A DNA stretch of 64,000 bases from the NCBI GenBank assembly GCA_023428065.1, contig JAEYZI010000056.1, positions 3,371-67,370 of the forward strand. The letters run 5' to 3'. The position numbers were made by a program, and so were the translations under genes. Below, piece after piece: positions 16,750 through 24,292 of the stretch (positions are counted from its first letter, which is position 1; the number at the start of each line of letters is the position of its first letter). The DNA comes from Actinomycetes bacterium. Lineage in GTDB: Bacteria; Actinomycetota; Actinomycetes; Actinomycetales; Microbacteriaceae. The notes below the pieces were generated by a model. The model had not been told where the DNA came from. It did no database searches and saw only the letters and a program-made list of their open reading frames with translations.

Positions 16750-16866
16750 CAGGCGCAAGGTGTCCGCGCGTCGATCAGTCGCAGCATCCGCGCGTCCAGT
16801 GCCTGCCAGCGCGAACGCCAGTCTGCTGCTCGTTGAAGAGCAGTGTGGGGATCCATGGGGACAGCC

Positions 16867-16962
16867 CGTGTCGACCGGCTCGATCCAATAGTCCTCGAGA
16901 CCACTGCACTCGCGGACCTCAAGCGGCTCATCCGTGTCCGCGGGGATAAACATCCCTCTGAC
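16867..16962 (-). pseudogene. DUF3846-like gene remnant
   Basis: On the minus strand, V-R-G-M-F-I-P-A-D-T-D-E-P-L-E-V-R then SGLEDY and WIEPVDTG resembles the start of DUF3846 proteins common on actinobacterial mobile elements. The segment normally between the LEDY and WIEPVD motifs is missing, and after VDTG the sequence no longer resembles the family. GGAG lies upstream at 16977-16980. The rest of 16750-17120 holds nothing I can support. Confidence 0.45.
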
Positions 16963-17120
16963 CGTTCTTTCTTCTCCTTGCTGCAAGCGGCCGGCGAACC
17001 GGTGGTTCTCCTGCGAAAGCTGCAGCGCAGCAACGAGTGAAACGAGGCGAGAAGGAGAGGGCGGCAGCCGCTCCGGGAGGGAACTCAGCGGTTCTCCACC
17101 CCGGAGGCAGCTGCAGCCGT

Positions 17121-17453
17121 TCAGGCGTCGGAGGACACCTGCTTGCTCCGCCCACGCGAGCCGTCGGGGCTCGGGGCGGAGGTGCCGAAGATCGACGAGA
17201 TTGCATTGCGCTTGGTCTCAGCCTCGCGCTCGATTTCGGCGCGAACCGTTTCAGCGCGCTCGAGCACCTTCGGGTCGGACTTGCTGGTCTCGACCCAGGA
17301 CTCGAGTGCGATCCGGATCTCTTCGGTGACGCTGCGGTCGTTGAGCTGGGCGATAACGTCCAGTTGCGCTCGCAGATCATCGGTGATGCGCACAGCGAGC
17401 GTGCGAATCGTGGTGCCGCCAGCGCTGCCGGTCGGCGGGGTGGTCTCACTCAT
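17121..17453 (-). CDS. ribbon-helix-helix-like DNA-binding protein
   Basis: 110 aa. TIRTLAVRITDDLRAQLDVIA plus DRSVTEEIRIALESWVE is a ribbon-helix-helix/Arc-type fold (beta strand, two helices), at residues ~15-55. A charged helical tail follows, with SIFGTS and a basic end. Start ATG 17453 follows GGAGG at good distance. Such proteins on integrative elements often act as relaxosome accessory proteins or transfer-gene repressors; which applies is not known. It marks the boundary between element backbone and the defence cargo to its right. Confidence 0.7.
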   Translation of the reverse strand: MSETTPPTGSAGGTTIRTLAVRITDDLRAQLDVIAQLNDRSVTEEIRIALESWVETSKSDPKVLERAETVRAEIEREAETKRNAISSIFGTSAPSPDGSRGRSKQVSSDA

Positions 17454-17597
17454 GGTGAGTCGCCTCCTCATCTCGGAGCGGCCGACGAACCCAGAAGGGG
17501 TTCCTCTACGGAAGCCGCTGGCGGATGAGGAAGCGTGGGGATGAGTATGAACCGATCGCGCAGGGCGTCAATCTTCGGTTCGACGTCGTTGCCAATT

Positions 17598-19040
17598 TCA
17601 CAACGTTCTCTTCTTGCCCGCCCGAAGCGACGCTGAAGGGCTCACTCGCTTCCACACTTCTGCAGCAATTGGATGTTTCTCGGCCGGGTGGGTACGCAGC
17701 GCTTGTTCAAGGTCCCACGATCTGCGTTCGGGGTCCGCGAACACCTCCAGCAGTAGCTCGATCGCGTCAGATCCGGGAAGACTAGTGAGGTGCTCGATCG
17801 CCCGAACTGATGCGACGATCGATGGCACTGCGCCTTGCTCACCGAACTCCTCAAGGCCGGCATTTGCCAAGTGGAACGGATCACTCGTCACTACGAGTCC
17901 GTAGACCGGCAGGTCACTGGGAATCTGCTCCAGGCCCTTCGTGCGCTGGACGATGTGCGCCGCGGTGCGGTCGATCTGTTTGCGCGCGCCAACGATATAC
18001 CGGTCAACCAGCGTCGAGAATTGGCCGCCGCCCGCGAGCGCGTCAATACTCAGCCCGGCCGACTTGCATTCGACGAGGACAACCGCGTTCGGAGTTACCC
18101 AGATCCAGTCCACGGTCTTCTGTCCGCCTCCTTTGCCGTAGGAGATTTCACCCAAGAGATCCGGCGCGACGTTGCGTAGGAGGGCGCCGACATAGCTCTC
18201 GTATCGACGGCCAAGTTGCGTGGTGAAGGACTCGCCCCATTGTCGCCGCCCGCGCACGTAGAGCGAAGCGGGCAGTAGTGCTCGCCAAACGAGAGGAGCG
18301 ACCGGAGCCCAGATGCCGTCCGCTCCGAGATCGACCATCGGGTGACCCAGAAGCGGGTTGAGGGGATGCTTCGCGAGGTTGGGATCTCGGTCGCGCCTGG
18401 CGTCGTACTCTTGCCCTTGCTTTCGAAGGTCTGCAATTGAGGCCGTGAGAAGCTTTGCCGTCATTTCCACATCTCGACGGGGTGCGTGTTGTTCCACTCG
18501 AGGATCCGCGTAGAGCAGGTCGAGCGATTCTGAAATCCAACGGCCACCCGAACGATTGACGGCGAGCCCGACGATAAAGCTCGCCCGGACCGCATCTGTG
18601 AGCGGGAGTCCGAGCATCTGCGTCCAATCGAACTCGGTGCCGTAGGTCGAGTCCTCAAAGAGACTGATCGTGCGCATCTGTTCTTCGAACAGACTGACCT
18701 GCCACCACGATTGCTCGTGGAACAGCGGTCCTGCGATAGCAGTAAGCGTCGCCTTCGTGGGCTCAATGAAGACCTCGTGGTAGAGCTTCGCCATCTGGCG
18801 GACGTCCTCTGCCGTCGCCGTTGCGCTTCGGTGTTCGTTTCCGCGCACGATGGACTCCCGCGCGATTGCCGCCGACTGCCAGGGAGGCAAGAGCAACATC
18901 TCTTCGAAGTCGCGGTAGTTAGGGTCTTCCCGCACTGTCATCCCGGCGAGCAGCGGAAGCAGCTGCGACGGCCGAAAACGTCGAACTGACTGCGTAAAGG
19001 CCGAGTACTTTTGCGCGGGGAAGAAGTAATCGTCCTCCAC
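17598..19040 (-). CDS. PD-(D/E)XK nuclease-like protein, partner of helicase
   Basis: 480 aa. The C-terminal half holds a nuclease-like core: helix with E281 (RRYESYVGALLRN), D311 in KTVDWIWVTPNAV and E324-C-K326 in VVLVECKSAG, which is the PD-(D/E)XK spacing seen in restriction endonuclease-like domains. The N-terminal ~250 residues are helical and unassigned. The start lies 6 bp after the helicase stop, so the two are co-transcribed, helicase first. A helicase plus nuclease pair inside a mobile element suggests anti-phage restriction without a visible modification gene. Nuclease activity is inferred from motifs. Confidence 0.65.
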   Translation of the reverse strand: MEDDYFFPAQKYSAFTQSVRRFRPSQLLPLLAGMTVREDPNYRDFEEMLLLPPWQSAAIARESIVRGNEHRSATATAEDVRQMAKLYHEVFIEPTKATLTAIAGPLFHEQSWWQVSLFEEQMRTISLFEDSTYGTEFDWTQMLGLPLTDAVRASFIVGLAVNRSGGRWISESLDLLYADPRVEQHAPRRDVEMTAKLLTASIADLRKQGQEYDARRDRDPNLAKHPLNPLLGHPMVDLGADGIWAPVAPLVWRALLPASLYVRGRRQWGESFTTQLGRRYESYVGALLRNVAPDLLGEISYGKGGGQKTVDWIWVTPNAVVLVECKSAGLSIDALAGGGQFSTLVDRYIVGARKQIDRTAAHIVQRTKGLEQIPSDLPVYGLVVTSDPFHLANAGLEEFGEQGAVPSIVASVRAIEHLTSLPGSDAIELLLEVFADPERRSWDLEQALRTHPAEKHPIAAEVWKRVSPSASLRAGKKRTL

Positions 19041-19046
19041 CGCCGC

Positions 19047-21557
19047 CTACCTACGAGTCGACGGCGGGAGGAAAGTCTCGGTCCAACGCTGCTCAAGAGC
19101 CGACGAGTTGAGGCCGAACTGCCGGAGGTTCTCACGCACCACGTTGACGTCCCGGTACTGCTGTCCAAGCGTGACCGCCGTCGCGAAGCTGCGGAACGCC
19201 ACTCGCAGCTCGGCAAGGCGATCGAAGGTCATCACCCTCGCGCCCTGCCGCGGCACTGCGTTCCACATTGGCACTCGCGACGGATGAATGATGACCGGCA
19301 GTTGCGACTGGGATCGGTCCCCGTAGAGGGCGTCGAACCAGTCCGCAGAGTGGCTCAGCTGCTCGAGATATTCGCGAGAGATTTCAGTCGCAACAGCCAT
19401 GCTCTTGGCTTCGACTGTCCAGAACAAACCTGAGCCGATCGCCCACAAATTGTCGGGGCCGTTCCCAGCCTCTTGATCCGGCCGCGTCGAGTTGAAGCCG
19501 AGGACGCTACCGAGCTTCTGGAACGCCGCTTCGAATCGCAGATAGCTGTTCGGTTCGGTACTAGGTGTGAGGTCAGTGAGGAGAGCATCCACCTCGACTT
19601 CGAAGAGTCGTTGAGTCGCGTATGTCTCCACCATGTAGCGGGAGCTGGCGGCGGCCTGATCTCCCAGTGCCGAGATTCGTTCGCTCGACGTTTCCATCGG
19701 AATCTTAAGGACGAAGTTGTTGTCGATTCGAGCTGACCGCTGCAGCCCGCGCGCACGCACTGGGTCGACGATGTCCAGATAGCTCGCGGCGCGCTGCTTC
19801 AGCCATCCTCTGAACGGATAATCCGCCGCCACATCGAATACCGGCTGGAAGGCCGAAGCGGCCTCGTCGAGTCGGCCAGCGAGGGCGAGCTCGAAGGCGT
19901 TGCGTTCCGCCACCGCCGTCGCCGGAACTTCCTCAAGCACCTCATACGTAACCCCTTCGAGTGCCTGCTTGCTGGCGTTTACCCAGTCGGATGAACGGTC
20001 CAGGAACGCGCGGATCGCCGAATCGAAGAACTGCATCGTCTGGCCGTGTCCCCGCTCGGAGAACGTGCTCCCCAACTCATACTGTGCCCGGGTTCCCGGG
20101 GATAGTTGCTGCTTTGCGGCGGCTCGATACAGCTTCTCCACCAAGCGAGGATTGAGGAGAATTACGGCACAGTAGTCATCCGCGGAACGGACACCTCGGC
20201 CCATGCCTTGTTCGATTCGCTGGACCTGTCGGACGCTCATTGCATCGGTCTCGCCGATGGCAGCCGCCTCGACGAGCTCAAGCGGCGAGTAGCGCTCCGG
20301 CAGACCGTCAAGGATAAGGATCCGGCAGGCTCCGTTGGGAAGGTCCACGCCGTCGTAGCGAGCGATGAGCACGACGAGTCCGACGTAGCCTGCTCGCAAC
20401 CGAGCAACTACCCCATCGATTGACTCGCGGTTGTGGATCTCCGATGTGACGGTCCGCCATTCGTCCGCCTTAAGCCTTGACGGCACGATCACCACGACGT
20501 TGTGCTCGCGAGCCCATAGGGCGGCCTGTTGCTTCATCTGGTCAAACGTGATCACCCGACTTGTTTCCATCGGCGTGAGGATCAGGCGATCGCCGAGGTC
20601 GCTTGCTGAGGCGGGCACGATCGGCGCAACCACACACTCGGGAGCGACGCCCATATGAGTAGTCAGGATCGAGTCGTCGGCGAGGGTCGCGGTCATATAG
20701 ATTCGCCGACTCGCGTTTACATAAGAAGGCAACACTGAAAGGTCGGGGTACGGCAGACGCACCTCGATCTGCTGCGGCGTGATCGCCACATCGCACAATC
20801 GGAGGTTCTCCCGGATGAGAGGCCAGCGGAACTTCTCGTTGTCATCAACAGCGGCGAATCTGTTTATTGCGCGGAAGGCGGCCTCGTGTTGCGCGTGCCA
20901 GTCCCAGTAGGGAATCGGCACCGCTTGGGACCCTTCGCCGGCGTCCAGTCCGGAATAGCCAGCAAGCGATTGCGTCTTGAGGGCTTCAGCGAACAGGTGA
21001 AGCAGCTCGTCGTACGCCGGTTCTCCGCGCGCAATAGTCAGCCCGAATTGGTTTTCGATGATTGGGATGCAGGCATGTGCGTCATCCACGATGATGGTGC
21101 CGACCTCGATCGGCCGGCCCTGACTACCACGGACCCCGAACTTTGAGAGACCGTTGTACATGGCGTGGACCGTGACGATAAGCACGGCCCGGCTTTGCCG
21201 GAAGCGCGCATCGTAAGGATCGTCGGTCCACTCGATTCCTAGTGAGCTTGCCGTCTGCTCCACCTGCGCTTGAAGCTGGCGGTCCGGAACCAAGTAGACA
21301 GCCGGACCCTTGTTCTCGTTGAGCGAGGCCTTGAGAATCACCAGCCCGATCACGGTCTTTCCGCTGCCGGTGTTCATCTTGATCACGAGGTCCGGCTCGT
21401 GCCGGCGGGCGAACCACTTGTCCCAGACCTCGGTCTGGATGTCATAGGGAAACTGGAACGGAGACCCAACGGGCTTGGACAGCGCGCGGAAAAGACGTTT
21501 CGGGTCAATCGCGGTATCGGCGAGGTTGTCCTGTCCGAGGCCTCCAAAGATGCTCAC
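19047..21557 (-). CDS. superfamily 2 DEAD/DEAH-type helicase
   Basis: 836 aa from GTG 21557 (VSIFGGLGQD), preceded by GGAAGG; the longer open frame upstream is not protein-like. Walker A MNTGSGKT (~61-68), Walker B VDDAHAC, motif III YMTATLAD and motif VI RQVQRIEQGMGRGVRS define an SF2 helicase of the restriction/XPD-like group. The C-terminal ~300 residues have no clear family, but GLFWTVEAKSMAVATEI near the end looks like a degraded or second nuclease-like strand pair (E-x-K). First gene of a two-gene operon with the nuclease-like protein. Likely defence function, inferred from context. Confidence 0.75.
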   Translation of the reverse strand: MSIFGGLGQDNLADTAIDPKRLFRALSKPVGSPFQFPYDIQTEVWDKWFARRHEPDLVIKMNTGSGKTVIGLVILKASLNENKGPAVYLVPDRQLQAQVEQTASSLGIEWTDDPYDARFRQSRAVLIVTVHAMYNGLSKFGVRGSQGRPIEVGTIIVDDAHACIPIIENQFGLTIARGEPAYDELLHLFAEALKTQSLAGYSGLDAGEGSQAVPIPYWDWHAQHEAAFRAINRFAAVDDNEKFRWPLIRENLRLCDVAITPQQIEVRLPYPDLSVLPSYVNASRRIYMTATLADDSILTTHMGVAPECVVAPIVPASASDLGDRLILTPMETSRVITFDQMKQQAALWAREHNVVVIVPSRLKADEWRTVTSEIHNRESIDGVVARLRAGYVGLVVLIARYDGVDLPNGACRILILDGLPERYSPLELVEAAAIGETDAMSVRQVQRIEQGMGRGVRSADDYCAVILLNPRLVEKLYRAAAKQQLSPGTRAQYELGSTFSERGHGQTMQFFDSAIRAFLDRSSDWVNASKQALEGVTYEVLEEVPATAVAERNAFELALAGRLDEAASAFQPVFDVAADYPFRGWLKQRAASYLDIVDPVRARGLQRSARIDNNFVLKIPMETSSERISALGDQAAASSRYMVETYATQRLFEVEVDALLTDLTPSTEPNSYLRFEAAFQKLGSVLGFNSTRPDQEAGNGPDNLWAIGSGLFWTVEAKSMAVATEISREYLEQLSHSADWFDALYGDRSQSQLPVIIHPSRVPMWNAVPRQGARVMTFDRLAELRVAFRSFATAVTLGQQYRDVNVVRENLRQFGLNSSALEQRWTETFLPPSTRR

Positions 21558-21737
21558 AAGTCGGCCTTCCGTCCCACACCTATGCACTGCCCGCCAATGT
21601 ATCGCTCGCCTGGAGACTCTGAAGGCCCCCATTAGAGCCACGAGGGCACGGGACGGTGCCGAGATCCGGCGAGGCGACAACCGCCTGTCAGGGGCCGGTG
21701 CTCCAATAGACGTGTGACCCCGTAGCCCGGCCAACTA

Positions 21738-21760
21738 CGAGTCCCCGCATCGGGGTCTCG
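21738..21760. promoter_or_regulatory. hairpin/inverted repeat upstream of the TIR operon
   Basis: CGAG-T-CCCCG-CAT-CGGGG-T-CTCG: nine paired bases per arm around a 3-base loop with one T-T mismatch. It lies in the 228-bp gap between the leftward helicase gene and the rightward operon beginning at 21786, 25 bp before that start. It may be an operator or a leader hairpin; a run of T does not follow. Confidence 0.4.
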
Positions 21761-21785
21761 TCTTCGACGCGCAACGGAGGTCAGT

Positions 21786-22786
21786 GTGAAGCTCTCAACG
21801 TCGCACCCGCTCTTGAAAGAGAACCGGGGCCTTGCGGCCGCAATAGGTCCCGGTGTCTCCGCGATTGTCGCGCAGCAGGAGCGCATCATCGTCGACCTGA
21901 TGAAATCGGTAACTCCGACCATTAATCTGATCCCGCTGATTCAACGCGAAGCCATCCTCCGGACGGAGTCGATCGCACGTTCAGCGTTGACTGACATGAC
22001 GTGGCTGACGCAGGCCAATCAGAACATGCTCGCGAACCTCCTGACGAAGACGTCTGGCTTTACGCTGCCGCCGATGTCGTCCCTCGGTTTCGAGCTGCCG
22101 AGCGGTTTCTTCGACGTCTTCCGCAATATCAATTGGGAAAGCTCACTCGGGGATGGCAAGTCCCCTCGAACTGGCCAGATGGCCTGAGCGACCTACCGCA
22201 GTTGCTGGAGATTGTCAACAATGAAGGGATCCCCGTGGCGTGGGTGCCGCGCAGCACGATCCTGAAGGCGCTGGTTGCCGCAGAGTCGCCGGAAGCACGC
22301 TCTGAAATCCTGGTTGCCCACCGCGACGAAATCCTCGAAGACTGCGCCGGTTGGCTCGACGGCCTCGACGATGAACTCGTCAATCCGCTTCTCCCCATGG
22401 CAGAGAAGGTTCTCGCCGCGTGTGCGGACGGTCACTGGGAGGTTGCTGCGGTCACAGCCGTCGGCGTCACACACAGCATGGTGGAAACGTTGCGATGGGT
22501 GACTGACCACCAGCGAGTCCGCAAGTACCACCGGCTCACGATGCAGCTGCCTGCCTCACAGCTGCTCGAGCAGGCGACGCGCGCCCCACTCGTGAAGTTC
22601 TACGCGGACTGGAACCCGAAGTCAGGTCAGCCCCGACCAGCGCACCTGACGCGGCATGTGGTGTCTCACCACTTGGCAGACGACCAGGTAAGTGCGAGGA
22701 ACTGCGTCGTCGCCGTGATGCTGATGTCGTCGCTGTTGGTCACTGTCGAACACCTCGAGTTGGGCCGACAGGAGGCCGCCGCATGA
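21786..22786 (+). pseudogene. frameshifted gene upstream of the TIR gene
   Basis: The first ~120 codons (frame of 21786 to about 22150: helical, with SVTPTINLIPLIQREAIL and SGFTLPPMSSLGFELPSGFFDVF) and the following ~200 codons (another frame, from about 22155 to 22786: NWPDGLSDLPQLLEIVNNEG, IPVAWVPRSTILKALVAA) together look like one protein of about 333 aa. They are joined only by a -1 shift near 22150-22175. No classical slippery heptamer is seen there, so a mutation or sequencing error is more likely than programmed frameshifting. The downstream part has a good protein composition but no start with a ribosome site. Its TGA overlaps the ATG of the DUF1883-TIR gene. Confidence 0.6.
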
Positions 22787-23595
22787 ACATCAAGATGCCG
22801 TTCCACCAATACCACTGGAACCGGCTCGAGAAGGGGGCGACGATAGTTGTCGAACTCAGCACTGCGGCGAATGTGCGGCTGATGGACAGCAGCAACTTCA
22901 ACGCATACAAGGGCGGACGCAATCATCACTATCGTGGTGGCCTCGTCAAGCAGACACCATTCCGCATCGTCGTCCCCTCGACCGGGAGTTGGTACCTGAC
23001 GATCGATCTCTGGGGGCTCCGGGCTACCAGCGTGAGGTTCACCGTGAACGTCCTGCCGCCTGCACTGCCCGTCGCCCGTTCTGCCCAGCTTGCCCCGCTC
23101 GCCGGCATCCGTCACGAGGCACCACCGGAGCTGACGCCCGACGAACAGGGCCACACGTGGGACGTATTCATCTCGCACGCCAGCGAGGACAAGGCGGCGG
23201 TCGCAGCGCCGCTCGCAGAAGCCCTGCGGTCACGAGGCCTTGAGGTGTGGATCGACGTCACGGAACTCCGAATTGGCGACTCGCTCCGACGCAAGATCGA
23301 TCACGGTCTCGCTCACTCAAGCTTCGGAGTCGTCGTCTTCTCCAAGAGCTTCTTCGCCAAGGGGTGGCCGCAGTATGAACTCGACGGGATTGTCGACCTC
23401 TCGGTTTCGGGCAAACAGCGCATGCTCCCCATCTGGCATGAAGTGTCGAAGGATGAAGTCCAGGCCCACTCGCCGTCACTCGCGGACAAGATTGCCCGCA
23501 GCACCGCACTCAGCACCATCGATGAGATTGCCGCCGAGATTGCCGAGGTCGTAGGCGCATCAAGACCCGCTCTGTCGGCGGGAGTACCTGAATGA
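22783..23595 (+). CDS. DUF1883-TIR domain protein
   Basis: 270 aa. Residues 1-90 are a DUF1883 domain (beta-rich, with NVRLMDSSNFNAYKGGRNHHY). After a linker, residues ~125-265 are a TIR domain: WDVFISHASEDK, LRSRGLEVWIDVTEL, GVVVFSKSFFAKGWPQYELDGI. E199 in WPQYEL sits where the catalytic glutamate of NAD-cleaving TIR enzymes lies. Bacterial TIR proteins commonly deplete NAD in abortive phage defence; here DUF1883 may be the sensing or ligand-binding part. Overlaps both neighbours by four bases (ATGA), so it belongs to a three-gene operon whose first gene is frameshifted. Confidence 0.82.
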   Translation: MNIKMPFHQYHWNRLEKGATIVVELSTAANVRLMDSSNFNAYKGGRNHHYRGGLVKQTPFRIVVPSTGSWYLTIDLWGLRATSVRFTVNVLPPALPVARSAQLAPLAGIRHEAPPELTPDEQGHTWDVFISHASEDKAAVAAPLAEALRSRGLEVWIDVTELRIGDSLRRKIDHGLAHSSFGVVVFSKSFFAKGWPQYELDGIVDLSVSGKQRMLPIWHEVSKDEVQAHSPSLADKIARSTALSTIDEIAAEIAEVVGASRPALSAGVPE

Positions 23596-23846
23596 CTCAA
23601 CCCGCCGACTGGATCGCTCCGACCGGGCTTCGCCTCTTTGACCCCGACGCGACGGAGACCTTCGTTCCGGCATCGGCGATGGAGGACCCCCGGCTGTCGC
23701 TTGCGGCGAAGGGACTGGACGGGCTCTTGTTGAGCTACCAGGGCGAACCGGTCGACCCAATTGACGATGCAATTGAAGACGAGGAGACGATTCGCGTTGC
23801 GGTCGACGAACTGATCAAGCTCGGCTACGCCATCCGCATCGCGTGA
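23592..23846 (+). CDS. small winged-helix-like protein
   Basis: 84 aa. EDPRLSLAAKGLDGLLLSYQG is like the first helices of replication-initiator or phage-type winged helices (D-x-R-L-S-x-x-A-K-G-L pattern), and EETIRVAVDELIKLGYAIRIA fits recognition helix plus wing. The ATG overlaps the stop of the TIR gene. It could regulate the operon or be a DNA-binding partner of the TIR protein; no direct evidence. Confidence 0.55.
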   Translation: MTQPADWIAPTGLRLFDPDATETFVPASAMEDPRLSLAAKGLDGLLLSYQGEPVDPIDDAIEDEETIRVAVDELIKLGYAIRIA

Positions 23847-23871
23847 ACGCTAGTCAGACTGGACGCTTTAC

Positions 23872-23900
23872 TTGACTTTATCTCATATTCGTTCCATACT
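23872..23900 (+). promoter_or_regulatory. promoter of the three-gene ATPase operon
   Basis: TTGACT at 23872-23877, a 17-base spacer and CATACT at 23895-23900. The expected start of transcription, 7-9 bases further on, coincides with ATG 23909, and there is no ribosome site, so the mRNA is predicted to be leaderless. Confidence 0.6.
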
Positions 23901-23908
23901 GATTGCAC

Positions 23909-24292
23909 ATGGAGGATGTCGACATCACCCACTACCTTCAAGCGCGGCCAGAACTTGGCGCTAGCGCCGAGCGGCGGATTCTTCGATTCCACTCAAGCTT
24001 TGTCACCACTCTTGAGCACCTCTCCTTCGTCGAGGTGCGGGCTCACGGACCGCCCACCGTGCGCATTGTTAGGGGCCTGATTGACTCACAGATCGAGGCC
24101 GTAGTGAAAGCCCGACTGGCAAGCCATCGGCCATACTTCGAACTCGCAGCATTCGCAACAGCCATCTGTTCACTACGCGGATACCAGCAAGACGCCGGGA
24201 TCGCTGAGAACTACTTGCGAAGCACCATAATGAGCACCACGTATCCGGACATCCGAAGCGGGGAACTCGATGAATGGAAAGCCGGTCGCTAG
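23909..24292 (+). CDS. small protein opening the ATPase/TIR-like operon
   Basis: 127 aa, soluble and mostly helical: ITHYLQARPELGASAERRILRF, then VRIVRGLIDSQIEAVVKARLASH and SLRGYQQDAGIAENYLRSTIMSTTYPDI. No family is recognised. I place the start at ATG 23909 because it lies directly downstream of a good promoter (leaderless); a TTG at 23903 is in frame but less likely. The 3' end overlaps the ATPase gene by 23 bp, so the products are made together and may form a complex. Confidence 0.65.
   Translation: MEDVDITHYLQARPELGASAERRILRFHSSFVTTLEHLSFVEVRAHGPPTVRIVRGLIDSQIEAVVKARLASHRPYFELAAFATAICSLRGYQQDAGIAENYLRSTIMSTTYPDIRSGELDEWKAGR

Noticed and set aside
16843..17040. 65-codon plus-strand frame from GTG 16843
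   Set aside because: Lies antisense to the DUF3846-like remnant and has no convincing ribosome site.
22140..22190. Programmed -1 frameshift site
   Set aside because: No X-XXY-YYZ heptamer or clear downstream pseudoknot at the junction; mutation or base-call error is simpler.
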